Shown: positions 33,695 through 43,715, counted from the first letter of the stretch. The stretch is 64,000 nt of DNA from Candidatus Agathobaculum intestinipullorum (GCA_019117485.1 DWZQ01000029.1:1-64000); one strand, 5' to 3'. The notes: a model not told the origin generated them from the letters alone. Translations and numbers: made by a program.

Positions 33695-34504
33695 TCATTT
33701 TCCCAACTCGTACGCCCGGGCGATGCATTTGTCGTTTGCCTCGGCCAGCATATCGTACAAGCCGCGCGTCTCCAGCACCTCCATGGCGGCAAGCGTTGTG
33801 CCGCCGGGCGAGCAGACGGCCTTTATCAGCTCGGCGGGCGTTTTGTCGCCGCGCAGCAGCATCTCAGCCGAGCCGATCATGGTTTGGCAGAACAGCCGGA
33901 GCGCGTCCTGTTCGTCCACGCCGTGCTGCACCGCGCTCTGCACCATCGCATCGGCAAAAGCATACAGGTAGGCGGGCGCCGAGCCTGCATACGGGATAAC
34001 CTCATTGAGCATATCCTCGCGGTCAAATACGACGGTCACGCCCATCGTATCGAACAGCGCGCGCACCTGCGCGAGCTGCGCGTCGGTCGCGGCCGCATTC
34101 TTAACCAGCGAAGTCGCGCCGCGCCCCAGCATCAGCGGTGTGTTGGGCATAACGCGGATAATGGCTGTGTCCGCGCCCAGCGCCCGCTCGATACGGGCGA
34201 AAGTCACGCCCGCCGCGATCGTCACAACAAGCGGCTTTTCGCCGTCATACGCGCCCAGCACCGCCAGCACTTCGTCAAAATTCTGCGGTTTGACCGCAAG
34301 CAGCACAGTATCGCACGCGGCAAAGCACGCGGCGGCGTCCTCTGTGACCGCATAGCCCTGCGCACGGTCCTGCTCCCGTTTTTCCGCATTCCGGTCGCAT
34401 AAAAGCGCCTGCGCCCGCGTCAGCAGCCCGGCGTGTACCGCGCCCTCCGCAATGGCATGTCCCATATTACCTGCACCGATGATGCCCAAACGATATTCCT
34501 TCAT
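33695..34504 (-). CDS. proC: Pyrroline-5-carboxylate reductase
   Basis: ProC of 269 residues, which reduces P5C to proline with NAD(P)H in the last step of proline synthesis. The Rossmann start is LGIIGAGNMGHAIAEG. VMPNTPLMLGRGAT and the C-terminal dimer motif LIKAVCSPGGTTLAAMEVL follow. GGGAGGGG precedes ATG at 34504. It is a single gene with its own promoter. Confidence 0.96.
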   Translation of the reverse strand: MKEYRLGIIGAGNMGHAIAEGAVHAGLLTRAQALLCDRNAEKREQDRAQGYAVTEDAAACFAACDTVLLAVKPQNFDEVLAVLGAYDGEKPLVVTIAAGVTFARIERALGADTAIIRVMPNTPLMLGRGATSLVKNAAATDAQLAQVRALFDTMGVTVVFDREDMLNEVIPYAGSAPAYLYAFADAMVQSAVQHGVDEQDALRLFCQTMIGSAEMLLRGDKTPAELIKAVCSPGGTTLAAMEVLETRGLYDMLAEANDKCIARAYELGK

Positions 34505-34543
34505 AATTCAGATCCCCTCCCAGTTGGTCTGTTTAATGCAGAC

Positions 34544-34572
34544 ATTATACCATATCCCGCTTCCCACTGCAA
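34544..34572 (-). promoter_or_regulatory. Promoter of proC
   Basis: On the minus strand TTGCAG (34572-34567) and TATAAT (34549-34544) lie 17 bp apart. Confidence 0.7.
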
Positions 34573-34600
34573 ATGTACCGCGCTTTTTCGTCCGTATCGC

Positions 34601-34629
34601 TTGTGAAACCGCGCTATCCGTGATACAAT
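34601..34629 (+). promoter_or_regulatory. Promoter of the ArAE-type gene
   Basis: TTGTGA (34601-34606) and TACAAT (34624-34629) with a 17-bp spacer. Confidence 0.6.
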
Positions 34630-34663
34630 ATTTTCATTATTCCATTCCGGAGGAGAGGAAATC

Positions 34664-35587
34664 TTGGCACGGCTTGTCCCCCATATCGGGCTGCGGACGG
34701 TGAAAACCGGCCTCGCCGTGGCGCTGGCGCTGTTTTTCGCCGACCTGCGCGGCTCGCCTGCGCCAATCTTCGCGGCCATCGGCGCGATCAGTGCGATGAG
34801 CCGCACGGTGGGCGACGCGTTTGAGACCTGCCGCACGCAGTTTGCCGGCATCCTGCTCGGCGCGTGCTGCGGCGTGCTGCTGACGGACATGTTTTCCGGG
34901 CTGCGCTATCTTGGCATCGGGCTGGGGCTGATCCTGTTGATCCTGGTATGCGTACGGCTGCGGCTGCGCTTTGCGGTGCCGCTGGCGTGTATCGTGTTTA
35001 CGTCCATCTGCCTGTCCCCCGCGCAGGGTGCGCTGGGGTATGGCGTCAACCGACTGCTGGATACCGCCATCGGCCTTGCCACCGCGCTTGTCATCAACGT
35101 GACGATCAAGCCGTACAACAACCGCCGCCGCATTGTCAACCTGCTGACGCAGTTTGAACAGTCCGTACCCGCCTATGTCGGCGCACGCGTGCTGCACGGG
35201 CGTTATCCCGATCTGTCCCCGCTGCGGAAGCAGCTCGACCGCATCGCGGAGGAACTGGCGATCTTTGAAAAACAGCGGCTGTTCCGCGTGCATGACCATG
35301 AAGCACAGGCGGTTTATCTGCGCGGCTGCGAAAAGCTCGCGCAGCGCATCTGGCAGGAGCTTTGCGCGCTGTGTGCGATGGATGAAAAGGGGCATCTATC
35401 GGTCGAAAACGCGGTTAAGCTGGCTGAACTTGGGTTAGAGGTGCCGGACGGTATATGTGCCATGCCGCAGGACACGGCGGATGTCGTAGGCAACTACCAT
35501 CTGGATAACCTGCTGCGCGCATGGCAATTCCTCGGCTCATTCAACCGCACGGCAACCCCTCCGGCAGACGAGAAAGAAACAATGTAA
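34664..35587 (+). CDS. Aromatic acid exporter-like (ArAE/FUSC) membrane protein
   Basis: A 307-residue protein. The N-terminal half has about five or six helices of the ArAE_1/FUSC type (GLRTVKTGLAVALALFFADL, APIFAAIGAISAMSRTVGDA, VNRLLDTAIGLATALVIN). The second half is a cytosolic helical domain (LRKQLDRIAEELAIFEKQR). The start appears to be TTG at 34664 with GGAGGAGAGG ahead. Substrates of this family are mostly unknown. It lies 18 bp before the NSS transporter gene, so the two may be co-transcribed. Confidence 0.82.
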   Translation: MARLVPHIGLRTVKTGLAVALALFFADLRGSPAPIFAAIGAISAMSRTVGDAFETCRTQFAGILLGACCGVLLTDMFSGLRYLGIGLGLILLILVCVRLRLRFAVPLACIVFTSICLSPAQGALGYGVNRLLDTAIGLATALVINVTIKPYNNRRRIVNLLTQFEQSVPAYVGARVLHGRYPDLSPLRKQLDRIAEELAIFEKQRLFRVHDHEAQAVYLRGCEKLAQRIWQELCALCAMDEKGHLSVENAVKLAELGLEVPDGICAMPQDTADVVGNYHLDNLLRAWQFLGSFNRTATPPADEKETM

Positions 35588-35605
35588 GGGAGTAAAGAGC
35601 AAACC

Positions 35606-37006
35606 ATGGAACAGAAATCAAGAAGCAGCTTTTCCAGCCGCATCGGCTTTGTGCTGGCTGCGGCCGGTTCTGCGGTCGGCTTGGGCAACCTGTGGCGGTT
35701 CCCATATCTGGCCGCGCAGTATGGCGGCGGTATTTTCCTGCTGGCATACATTATACTGGCCGTCACCTTCGGCTTTGCGCTGATGATTACCGAAATTGCC
35801 ATCGGCCGCAAAACGCGGCTGTCCTGTATCGGCGCCTACAAGGCGATCGACCGGCGCTTCGGCTTCCTCGGCTGGATTGCGGCGTTCGTGCCGATCATCA
35901 TTACGCCCTATTATTCGGTCATCGGCGGCTGGGTAATGAAGTATCTGGTCACATTCCTGACCGGCAGCACGCAGGCCGCAGCCGACGGCGGCAATTACTT
36001 CAACGAATTTATCGGCTTTGACGCAGGCTCAATCCCGGCGACTATGCTGGACTTCAACGGCCCGACCCCGTGGTTTTTGCTGTTCGTGCTGTTGACGACC
36101 GTCGTTGTCATCTTCGGTGTGGAAAAAGGCATCGAAAAGGCCAGCCGGTTTATGATGCCGGTGCTGGCCGTGCTCTCGGTAGTCGTTGCGGTTTACTCGC
36201 TGACAATCGACGGCGCCATGGCCGGCCTGAAATACTACCTGCTGCCCGACTTTTCGCAGTTCTCGGCCTCGACCGTGCTCGGTGCGCTCGGCCAGCTGTT
36301 CTACTCCATGTCGCTGGCAATGGGTATTATGATCACCTATGGCTCGTATATGCAGAAGGAAAACCTGCTTGAGCACTCGGTCACACAGATCGAAGTATTC
36401 GACACGCTGTTTGCGTTTATTGCCGGCCTGATGATCATCCCGGCGGTTGTGGCGTTCAACGGCGGCGACCCGACCGCGATCAACGCCGGCCCGGGCCTGA
36501 TGTTCGTCACGCTGCCGATGGTATTCAATTCCATGCACTTCGGCGGTATTGTCGGCGCGGTGTTCTTCCTGCTGGTGCTGTTTGCCGCACTGACCTCGTC
36601 GATCTCGCTGATGGAGACCATTGTTTCCGTCATTATGGACAAGACCCCGCTCAAGCGAATGCCTGCCACGCTGCTCGTGACCGTGGTCGTGCTGCTGTTC
36701 GGTGTGCCGTCCTGCCTCGGCTACGGCCCATGGGCGGGTATAACCATTATCGGTATGCAGTTCCTCGATTTCTTCGACTTTATCTCCAACTCGGTGCTTA
36801 TGCCGATTGTCGCATTCCTGACCTGCATCCTGATCGGCCATGTGGTCGGTGCAAAGGTCATTGCGGACGAGGTCAAGGAGGGCGCAGGCGCGTTCCACCG
36901 CGAAAAGCTGCACCGCGTCATGGTGCGCTGGGTCGCACCGATCCTGCTGCTGGTTATCCTCGGTACCGAGCTGGCCACCAAAGTGTTCCATCTGTTCACG
37001 ATCTAA
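35606..37006 (+). CDS. Sodium-dependent transporter, NSS/SNF family
   Basis: A 466-residue relative of LeuT/MhsT. The first helix is the hallmark (RIGFVLAAAGSAVGLGNLWR, FPYLAAQYGGGIFLLAY), and the sodium-site helices are recognisable (LGQLFYSMSLAMGIMITYGS, LFAALTSSISLMET). It takes up amino acids with Na+; the specificity is not visible. The length and 11-helix layout fit bacterial NSS proteins. It is the last gene before a strong terminator. Confidence 0.93.
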   Translation: MEQKSRSSFSSRIGFVLAAAGSAVGLGNLWRFPYLAAQYGGGIFLLAYIILAVTFGFALMITEIAIGRKTRLSCIGAYKAIDRRFGFLGWIAAFVPIIITPYYSVIGGWVMKYLVTFLTGSTQAAADGGNYFNEFIGFDAGSIPATMLDFNGPTPWFLLFVLLTTVVVIFGVEKGIEKASRFMMPVLAVLSVVVAVYSLTIDGAMAGLKYYLLPDFSQFSASTVLGALGQLFYSMSLAMGIMITYGSYMQKENLLEHSVTQIEVFDTLFAFIAGLMIIPAVVAFNGGDPTAINAGPGLMFVTLPMVFNSMHFGGIVGAVFFLLVLFAALTSSISLMETIVSVIMDKTPLKRMPATLLVTVVVLLFGVPSCLGYGPWAGITIIGMQFLDFFDFISNSVLMPIVAFLTCILIGHVVGAKVIADEVKEGAGAFHREKLHRVMVRWVAPILLLVILGTELATKVFHLFTI

Positions 37007-37016
37007 TCCATGCATC

Positions 37017-37046
37017 AAAAAGAACCGCCCGCAGGCGGTTCTTTTT
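37017..37046 (+). terminator. Terminator after the NSS transporter gene
   Basis: AAAAAGAACCGCC pairs perfectly with GGCGGTTCTTTTT around CGCA. Confidence 0.92.
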
Positions 37047-37105
37047 GTATTTCCATTCCCTATGATAATACTTAACCCCTCTCCCCTATGGCGCATAGAA
37101 ACACA

Positions 37106-37133
37106 AAAACAGGCCGCTCTCGCGGCCTGTTTT
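37106..37133 (-). terminator. Terminator downstream of rny
   Basis: AAAACAGGCCGC pairs perfectly with GCGGCCTGTTTT around TCTC. It is read from the minus strand about 90 bp after the rny stop. Confidence 0.8.
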
Positions 37134-37221
37134 GCATATCGGAACTTTGCGCAGTCCGGGCCTTGTCCGCGCTTCTGCGCGGCACTGCCCTTTTCGTTGA
37201 AAATCTTAGTTACAAACGGAT

Positions 37222-38766
37222 TTACTTCGCGTAGTCGATCGCGCGCGTCTCGCGCACCATATTGACCTTGATCTGGCCGGGGTAGTCCAGTTCGTTTTCG
37301 ATCTTCTGGGCGACCTCACGCGCCAGCAAGATCATTGCGTCGTCCGAAATCTTGTCGGGGTTGACAATGATGCGGATCTCGCGGCCTGCCTGAATGGCGT
37401 ACGAGCCGGAAACGCCGGGTGTCTCGTTTGCGATGCTCTCGAGCTTCTCCAGACGCTTGATATAGTTCTCCAGATTCTCACGCCGCGCGCCCGGCCGTGC
37501 AGCCGAGATCGCGTCCGCCGCCTGCACAAGGCAGGCAATGGTCGTCTTGGCCTCCACGTCGCCGTGGTGTGCCTCGATCGCATGAATAATCGCATTCGAT
37601 TCCTTATACTTCTTGGCAAGGTCTACACCGATCTGCACATGGCTGCCCTCAACCTCATGGTCGATTGCCTTGCCGATATCATGCAGCAGGCCGGCGCGGC
37701 GTGCAGGCACCGGATCAAGCCCCAGTTCGCTGGCCATCATGCCGGCAATATGTGCAACTTCGATCGAGTGCTGCAATACGTTCTGGCCGTAACTCGTGCG
37801 GTAGCGCAAGCGGCCGAGGATCTTGACCAGTTCGGGATGGATGCCGTGGATACCGGTTTCGAAGGTTGCGCGCTCGCCCTCGGATTTGATGATCTGCTCG
37901 ACCTCGCGGCGGGCCTTTTCGACCATTTCCTCGATGCGTGCAGGGTGGATTCGCCCGTCCACGATCAGTTTTTCCAGCGCCAGCCGCGCAATCTCGCGGC
38001 GCACCGGGTCAAACGAGGACAGGGTGATCGCCTCGGGCGTGTCGTCGATAATCAGGTCGACGCCGGTCAGCGTCTCGAGCGTGCGGATGTTGCGGCCCTC
38101 GCGGCCGATGATGCGGCCCTTCATCTCATCGTTGGGCAGCGGCACGACCGATACGGTCGCCTCGGAAACATGGTCGGCAGCGCAGCGCTGGATGGCGGTC
38201 GAGATGATCTCGCGCGCGGTCTGTTCGCTTTCGTCCTTGAGTTTCTGGTTGATCTCGCGCAGCTTGACGGCTGCGTCGTGCGTGGCCTCGGCCTCGATCG
38301 AAGCCACCAGCATCTCACGCGCTTCATCGCGCGTCATGCTGGCGATCTGCTCCAGCTTTTCGAGCTGCTCCGCCTTCAGGCGGGTCAGTTCTTCCTTTTC
38401 CTTCTGCGTCGCGTCAAGCTGACGGGACAGTTCTTCGTTTTTGCGGTCGAGCGTATCGCTCTTTTTGTCGAGCGCTTCCTCGCGCTGGATCAGGCGGCGC
38501 TCGAGCTGCTGGGTCTCGTTGCGGCGCTCCTTGATCTCGCGCTCGGCTTCGGTGCGCTGCTTGTGGATTTCGTCCTTAGCTTCTAAAATGGATTCGCGTT
38601 TCTTCGTCTCACCGGCCTTGATGGCTTCGTTGATGATGCGTGTCGCCTCGGTCTCAGCCGAGCCGATCTCCTTTTCCGCAACGCTCTTGCGGTACAGGAA
38701 ACCGATGACAACGCCCACTACGAGACACACGACGCCGGATATGATCGGTATAATGATGTCGGTCAT
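37222..38766 (-). CDS. rny: Ribonuclease Y
   Basis: RNase Y of 514 residues, the membrane-tethered endonuclease that starts mRNA decay in many Firmicutes. An N-terminal anchor ([18 protein letters not shown]) is followed by a long charged coiled coil (about 30-200), a KH domain ([20 protein letters not shown]) and an HD domain with the metal motif [13 protein letters not shown] start at ATG 38766, which has AGGAGGG ahead and the anchor right behind it; a frame opening at 38892 adds a Cys-rich, unlikely extension. It is a single gene. Confidence 0.96.
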   Translation of the reverse strand: MTDIIIPIISGVVCLVVGVVIGFLYRKSVAEKEIGSAETEATRIINEAIKAGETKKRESILEAKDEIHKQRTEAEREIKERRNETQQLERRLIQREEALDKKSDTLDRKNEELSRQLDATQKEKEELTRLKAEQLEKLEQIASMTRDEAREMLVASIEAEATHDAAVKLREINQKLKDESEQTAREIISTAIQRCAADHVSEATVSVVPLPNDEMKGRIIGREGRNIRTLETLTGVDLIIDDTPEAITLSSFDPVRREIARLALEKLIVDGRIHPARIEEMVEKARREVEQIIKSEGERATFETGIHGIHPELVKILGRLRYRTSYGQNVLQHSIEVAHIAGMMASELGLDPVPARRAGLLHDIGKAIDHEVEGSHVQIGVDLAKKYKESNAIIHAIEAHHGDVEAKTTIACLVQAADAISAARPGARRENLENYIKRLEKLESIANETPGVSGSYAIQAGREIRIIVNPDKISDDAMILLAREVAQKIENELDYPGQIKVNMVRETRAIDYAK

Positions 38767-39170
38767 GGATTGGTGTGCCCTCCTATGTTGAATTTGATTT
38801 TGGCAGCACCAGTCCGGGCATAAAACGGCTTGCGCGGTATTTTCGGCAAAACAGGCCGCTAAATCGCGGCAAATCGCGGATTTACACCCCAATATGAGCG
38901 TAAACGCGCGGCGAATGACAAAAAATTGCGCAGCAGGCCGGAAAATGCAGCGGAACGTGGGCGGCCCTGCGTAGCGTCCGGCGCTTTCCCCATCACGCCG
39001 GAATAATAGATAATGCCTTTGAAAAAAGCCCTACGCCGTAGTGCGCAGGCTATATAACAGCAGGTATTATACTACAATCAATTGTAAAGCCTGTTGGTCA
39101 AACTGTCAAGAAAAACCCATGGGATACGCTGCGCATTTTGGCGTTTTTTGAGAACAGGCCGGGTGCTCCC
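38767..39170. other. Gene-free stretch between rny and pgeF
   Basis: This 400-bp gap holds the ribosome site and 5' leader of rny, several short imperfect GC-rich palindromes, and the palindrome TACAATCAATTGTA near 39072, close to a minus-strand TATAAT that may be the rny promoter. I see no gene. Confidence 0.5.
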
Positions 39171-39199
39171 TTGTGGAACAGGCGCCGATTTGCTATAAT
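39171..39199 (+). promoter_or_regulatory. Promoter of pgeF
   Basis: TTGTGG (39171-39176) and TATAAT (39194-39199) with a 17-bp spacer. Confidence 0.65.
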
Positions 39200-39226
39200 A
39201 GAACGAATATATCGGGAGGAGAGCCT

Positions 39227-40027
39227 ATGCATCAGTCCATGCGCCGCGTCGAGCGCGGCCCGTTTGTATTATACACCTGCGACCGCCTGCCTGTGCGCCA
39301 TGCGTTCACGACCAAATTCGGCGGCGTGAGCACCGGCCACTGCGAGAGCCTAAACCTCGGCTTTAACCGGGGCGATACCGAGGAGAACGTCCGCGAGAAC
39401 TACCACCGTCTGGCGCAGGCCATCGGCGTGGACGACAGCCGCTGGACACTGACAAAGCAGATCCATGAGACCGAGGTGTCGGTGGTGGGCGAAGGACAGG
39501 CCGGCATGGGGCTGCACCAGAAAATGGCGTGGCAGTCGGACGCGATCGTCACCGCCCTGCCGGACACGCCGCTCATCGGCTTTTACGCCGACTGTGTGGT
39601 CACGCTCCTGTATGACCCCGCGACCCGCACCGCGGGCGTATGCCACGCAGGCTGGCGCGGCATGGCCGGCGGCATCCTGCCCAAAGCGGTGAATGTAATG
39701 GCGCGCGAACTCGGCACAAAGCGCGACAGTCTTGTCGCCGTACTCGGCCCGTCCATCCGGCAGGAGTGCTTTGAGACCGATGCCGACGTGCCGGAGGCAA
39801 TGGAAAAACAGCTCGGCGCGCTGGTTCGCCCCTACATCGCGGAGAAAGGCCCGAAATTCCATGTGGACTTGCAAGGCATCGGCGTAAAACTCTTGCAGGA
39901 TGCCGGGCTTTCCCCCGAAAATGTGATCGACAGCGGCATCTGCACCATGTGCCATGCCGACGAATTCTGGTCGCACCGCGCAACGCACGGCCTGCGGGGC
40001 GTGCAGGGCGCCGCGATCTGCCTGTGA
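39227..40027 (+). CDS. pgeF: Peptidoglycan editing factor / multicopper-type purine nucleoside phosphorylase
   Basis: A 266-residue YfiH/PgeF (DUF152) protein. Likely zinc ligands are His80 (KQIHE), Cys123 (YADCVV) and His140 (CHAGWRGMAGG). Members remove wrongly incorporated amino acids from peptidoglycan precursors, and some act on purine nucleosides; the old laccase name is doubtful. ATG at 39227 has GGAGGAG ahead; a longer frame from 39173 would start inside the promoter. Next comes a solute-binding lipoprotein gene 17 bp away. Confidence 0.93.
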   Translation: MHQSMRRVERGPFVLYTCDRLPVRHAFTTKFGGVSTGHCESLNLGFNRGDTEENVRENYHRLAQAIGVDDSRWTLTKQIHETEVSVVGEGQAGMGLHQKMAWQSDAIVTALPDTPLIGFYADCVVTLLYDPATRTAGVCHAGWRGMAGGILPKAVNVMARELGTKRDSLVAVLGPSIRQECFETDADVPEAMEKQLGALVRPYIAEKGPKFHVDLQGIGVKLLQDAGLSPENVIDSGICTMCHADEFWSHRATHGLRGVQGAAICL

Positions 40028-40044
40028 CCGAAAGGATGTCCGTT

Positions 40045-41709
40045 TTGAAAAAATGGAAAAAACGCGTGCTGGCCGCGTTTACTGCGGCGCTGTGCCTGAT
40101 TGGCGGCTGCGGCCTGCCCGAGATCCTCGGCGGGGACGACGGGCCTGTCGACAACGTCAAGGTGTCGGACGCGTATTTCGGCCTTGCGTGGTACCAGAAC
40201 GGCACGCTCAATCCGGTGCTGGATAGCACGAGCATCAACCGCGTGCTGTGCGAAGCGCTCTACGAGGGTCTGTTTGAAGTGACCAATAACTTTACGCCCG
40301 AAAATGTGCTGTGCGAATCCTACGAGGGCGACGGCACGACCTTTACCTTCACGCTGCGCGAAGGCGTGCAGTTCTGGTCGGGCGAAACGCTGACAGCCGG
40401 CGACGTCGTCGCCAGCCTGCAAGCCGCGCAGTATAACGAATCCTCCCCCTACCACAACCGGCTGGTCGAGGTGTCCTCCATCCAGACGCTCAGCGACCGC
40501 GAGGTGCGCATCACGCTTTCCTCGCCGAACATCAACTTCCCCCGCCTGTTGGATATCCCGATTATCCGGTCTGGCTCGGCGGACAGCGGCAGCTTTGCCG
40601 ACGGCACCGGCCCGTTCAAACCGGTCGAGAATGACCGGACATGGACGCTCGAAGCCAACGAAAACTGGCACGGCGGCTTCCTCGGCTCAATCCGCCATAT
40701 CACGCTCGTGACCATGACGCGCGCGGACGCGGCTATGTCCAGCTTCCAGACGGGCGACGTGTCGCTCATGCGTGCGGCGCGCATCGCACCCGACCCTCCC
40801 TCGGTCGGCGGTTCGGTGGATACCGTGCAGACGGCGAGCGCGGCGCTGCACTATCTGGGCATCAACTATGCAAACGACAAGCTGGCCAACGCCACCGTGC
40901 GGCAGGCGCTTTCCACCGCGCTCAGCCGCCAGAGCCTGTGCGACACGCAATTGCAAACCTTTGCCGACCCGGCTGTGCTGCCGGTCAACCCACAGCCCGC
41001 AGGCAACGACCTGTCCATTAACCTGTCTGCGGATGTCAACAAGGCGTCCCAGCTGCTGCGCGAGGGCTTGAACGGCGGCAGCACGGATGAAACCGATACG
41101 GATACGTCGGACGGGGACGAATATACGGACGATGGATATGACGAAGAGGACACGTCCGATTACGACGATACGGACAGCTACGATGATACCGACGGCGACG
41201 GGGACGCCGGCACCGACAGCACCGGCGTTGGCAGCAACTACACCGGCGAAACCCTGTCCATCCGCCTGCTGGTTAACTCGAACAATACGTTCAAGGTTGC
41301 AGCGGCCGAGCAAATCGCCGCATCGTGGAACGCGCTGGACGGGGTGACCGTCACCGTGGACAAGCAGCCATACGAGACATTTGTTTCCATGCTGCAATCC
41401 GGCGATTTCGACGTATACTATGGGGAGACGCAGCTGACTGCGGACTTCGACCTGCGGCCGTTGCTGTCCTCGGGCGGCAGCCTGAACTACGGCGGCTACT
41501 CTAGCAGCGAGATGAGTGCGGCCATCGCAGCCGCGCGCAGCGGCGACAATGTTTCGGCATTCTATCAGCTTTTCCTTGAGCAGATGCCGATTATCCCGAT
41601 CGCGTTCGAGCGCGGGCAGATGATCATCCGCAAGGGGCTGATTGATAACTACGCACCGTCGCCGTACAACGCATTTGCTTCCTTAGAGACTTGGACAAGC
41701 GAAAACTGA
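40045..41709 (+). CDS. Family 5 solute-binding lipoprotein with an acidic insertion
   Basis: A protein of about 554 residues of the oligopeptide/nickel-type SBP family (GTLNPVLDSTSINRVLCEAL, FTFTLREGVQFWSGETLTAG, ALHYLGINYANDKLANATVR). The lipobox LIGGC anchors it outside. TTG at 40045 has AAAGGA 8 nt ahead; ATG at 40036 sits on the ribosome site and is less likely. A tract of about 45 residues (around 347-392, encoded at 41083-41220) is almost only Asp, Glu, Thr, Ser, Tyr and Gly and splits the fold between its two lobes. No permease or ATPase genes are near. It may serve a distant transporter or act as a surface sensor. Confidence 0.85.
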   Translation: MKKWKKRVLAAFTAALCLIGGCGLPEILGGDDGPVDNVKVSDAYFGLAWYQNGTLNPVLDSTSINRVLCEALYEGLFEVTNNFTPENVLCESYEGDGTTFTFTLREGVQFWSGETLTAGDVVASLQAAQYNESSPYHNRLVEVSSIQTLSDREVRITLSSPNINFPRLLDIPIIRSGSADSGSFADGTGPFKPVENDRTWTLEANENWHGGFLGSIRHITLVTMTRADAAMSSFQTGDVSLMRAARIAPDPPSVGGSVDTVQTASAALHYLGINYANDKLANATVRQALSTALSRQSLCDTQLQTFADPAVLPVNPQPAGNDLSINLSADVNKASQLLREGLNGGSTDETDTDTSDGDEYTDDGYDEEDTSDYDDTDSYDDTDGDGDAGTDSTGVGSNYTGETLSIRLLVNSNNTFKVAAAEQIAASWNALDGVTVTVDKQPYETFVSMLQSGDFDVYYGETQLTADFDLRPLLSSGGSLNYGGYSSSEMSAAIAAARSGDNVSAFYQLFLEQMPIIPIAFERGQMIIRKGLIDNYAPSPYNAFASLETWTSEN

Positions 41710-41728
41710 GTACAAACAGGAGTTTTTC

Positions 41729-42748
41729 ATGGCAGAAAAGGTAGTTTTGGGACTGTCCGGCGGTGTGGACTCCGCCGTTGCAGCCGCGCGGCTACGGGAT
41801 ATGGGCTTTGACGTGCACGGCCTGTTCCTTGAGGTCGGTCTGGGCGGCGAGCAGCAGGCGCAGCACACAGCTGATGAGCTGGGCATCCCGCTTTATATCG
41901 CACACCGGCGCGAGGCGTTTGAGCAGCAGGTCTGCGCGTATTTTGCGGATTCCTTCCGCAATGCGCGCACGCCCAACCCTTGCGTGATGTGCAATCCGCT
42001 CATTAAATTCCGCGCGCTGACCGATTACGCCGACGAGATCGGCGCGCCGTCCGTTGCGACCGGACACTACGCCCGCACAGGCCGGGACGGCGAAGGGCGT
42101 GCGCTGTTGCTGCGCGCCCGCGCGGACAAGGATCAGAGCTATATGCTGTACCGTCTGCCGCGCAAAACCATCGCGCGATGCATCTTCCCGCTGGGCGAGA
42201 CCACAGGCAAGGACGAGGTGCGCGAAACCGCGCGCGAGATTGGCCTTGCCGCAGCCGACAAGCCGGATAGCATGGATGTGTGCTTCATCCCGGACGGCGA
42301 CACGCAGGGCTGGCTGGAACGCCACGGCGCGGCCTGCCAGCCCGGCAACTTTATCGATGAAAACGGCAAGGTGCTTGGGCGGCATAAGGGCATCCACTGC
42401 TACACGGTCGGCCAACGCAAGGGGCTGGGCGTCGCGGCGGAGGGGCGGCTATTTGTACACGAACTGCGACCGGAAACGAATGAGGTCGTACTGTCGCTCG
42501 AGGATGTCTACCGCAAGGAAATTACGCTGTATGACATGCACTATATCGCGCCGGAGTATGCGGAAAACGGGCCGTTTTCCTGCGAGGTGCGCGTGCGCTT
42601 TTCGCGCCGCAGCGACCGCGCGACTATCTACCCGGACGGCGCGCGCGCACGTCTTGTGTTCGAGGGTGCGGTACGCGCCCCGGCAGCAGGACAAAGCGCG
42701 GTGCTGTATGACGGCGATATCGTTATTGGCGGCGGCTTTATCGACTAA
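41729..42748 (+). CDS. mnmA: tRNA-specific 2-thiouridylase
   Basis: MnmA of 339 residues, which thiolates U34 in tRNAs for Glu, Gln and Lys. The PP-loop is SGGVDS (10-15). The two catalytic cysteines correspond to Cys88 (CVMCNPLIKF) and Cys185 (DVCFI). KDQSYMLYRL and the C-terminal beta-barrel are present. It is slightly shorter than typical (about 360). Ribosome site AGGAG. It probably belongs to the same transcript as the lipoprotein gene 19 bp upstream. Confidence 0.95.
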   Translation: MAEKVVLGLSGGVDSAVAAARLRDMGFDVHGLFLEVGLGGEQQAQHTADELGIPLYIAHRREAFEQQVCAYFADSFRNARTPNPCVMCNPLIKFRALTDYADEIGAPSVATGHYARTGRDGEGRALLLRARADKDQSYMLYRLPRKTIARCIFPLGETTGKDEVRETAREIGLAAADKPDSMDVCFIPDGDTQGWLERHGAACQPGNFIDENGKVLGRHKGIHCYTVGQRKGLGVAAEGRLFVHELRPETNEVVLSLEDVYRKEITLYDMHYIAPEYAENGPFSCEVRVRFSRRSDRATIYPDGARARLVFEGAVRAPAAGQSAVLYDGDIVIGGGFID

Positions 42749-42820
42749 ATAATAGGAAAAAGGCGGGAGCGCATCGCGCTTCCGCCTGATTTTGCGCGTA
42801 TGGCGCAGGAGGGAAAAGAT

Positions 42821-43714
42821 ATGGAGAACAATCACCGATTACAGGGTCATCTGCTCGGCGGGCTGACTGTGCTGGTATGGGGCACAACGTTTGTCGCAAC
42901 CAAGGTGCTGCTGCGCACCTTCTCGCCGGTCGAGATCATGGTCACACGCTTTGCACTCGGTTTTCTGGCGCTGCTGATCGCCTCGCGCGGACAGCTGCGA
43001 CCCAAAAAAGCGTCGCACGAAATCCTGTTTGCGTTGGCAGGACTGACCGGTGTAACGTTGTATTTCCTGATGGAGAATATCGCGCTGACCTACATATCGG
43101 CCTCGCTCGTCGGTGTGATCGTGGCGGCTGCGCCGTTATTCACCGCGTTGTTCGCCGCGATCATCCTGCATGAAAAGCTCGGCCGCTGGTTTTTCTGCGG
43201 CTTTATCTGCGCGATGGCAGGCGTGGCGCTCGTGTCACTGGCGGGCGTGAGTGAACTGCATTTCAGCCCACTGGGCGCGCTGCTGGGCGTGGGCGCGGCG
43301 CTCGTCTGGGGTGCGTATTCGGTCATCATCCGGCATCTGGGCGCAGCGGGCTATGCAACCGTGCCGCTGACCGCGCATGTGTTCGGCTACGGCCTGCTGT
43401 TCCTGCTCATCCCGGCGTTTCTGGAGGGCTTTCCCGCAGGGTTCGCCGCCTGGCTCGAGCCGGTGCATCTGGCAAACCTGCTGTTCCTCGGATTAGGCGC
43501 ATCCGCAACTTGCTTTGTGACGTGGAACCGTGCGGTATTCCTGCTCGGGCCGGTGCGCACCAGCGCGTACATCTACCTATCCCCTATCGTGACGATCGTC
43601 AGCTCGGCGCTCATCCTGCACGAGACCATGACACCCGTCATGTGGCTTGGCACGGCCCTGGCACTCGGCGGACTGATCCTGTCCGAGCGCGACGGCGCAA
43701 AGAAAACCACATAG
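42821..43714 (+). CDS. EamA-family (DMT) metabolite exporter
   Basis: A 297-residue protein with ten helices in two EamA halves (LVWGTTFVATKVLLRTFSP, ENIALTYISASLVGVIVAAA, then GAALVWGAYSVIIRHLGAAG and SPIVTIVSSALILHE). DMT transporters export amino acids, nucleobases or other metabolites; the substrate is not visible. ATG at 42821 has AGGAGGG ahead. A hairpin GGCGG-AGCGC/GCGCT-CCGCC (about 42762-42786) before it may end the mnmA transcript. Confidence 0.88.
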   Translation: MENNHRLQGHLLGGLTVLVWGTTFVATKVLLRTFSPVEIMVTRFALGFLALLIASRGQLRPKKASHEILFALAGLTGVTLYFLMENIALTYISASLVGVIVAAAPLFTALFAAIILHEKLGRWFFCGFICAMAGVALVSLAGVSELHFSPLGALLGVGAALVWGAYSVIIRHLGAAGYATVPLTAHVFGYGLLFLLIPAFLEGFPAGFAAWLEPVHLANLLFLGLGASATCFVTWNRAVFLLGPVRTSAYIYLSPIVTIVSSALILHETMTPVMWLGTALALGGLILSERDGAKKTT

Positions 43715-43715
43715 C

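Noticed and set aside
38767..38892. N-terminal extension of RNase Y
   Set aside because: It is Cys-rich and would precede the membrane anchor; ATG at 38766 has AGGAGGG.
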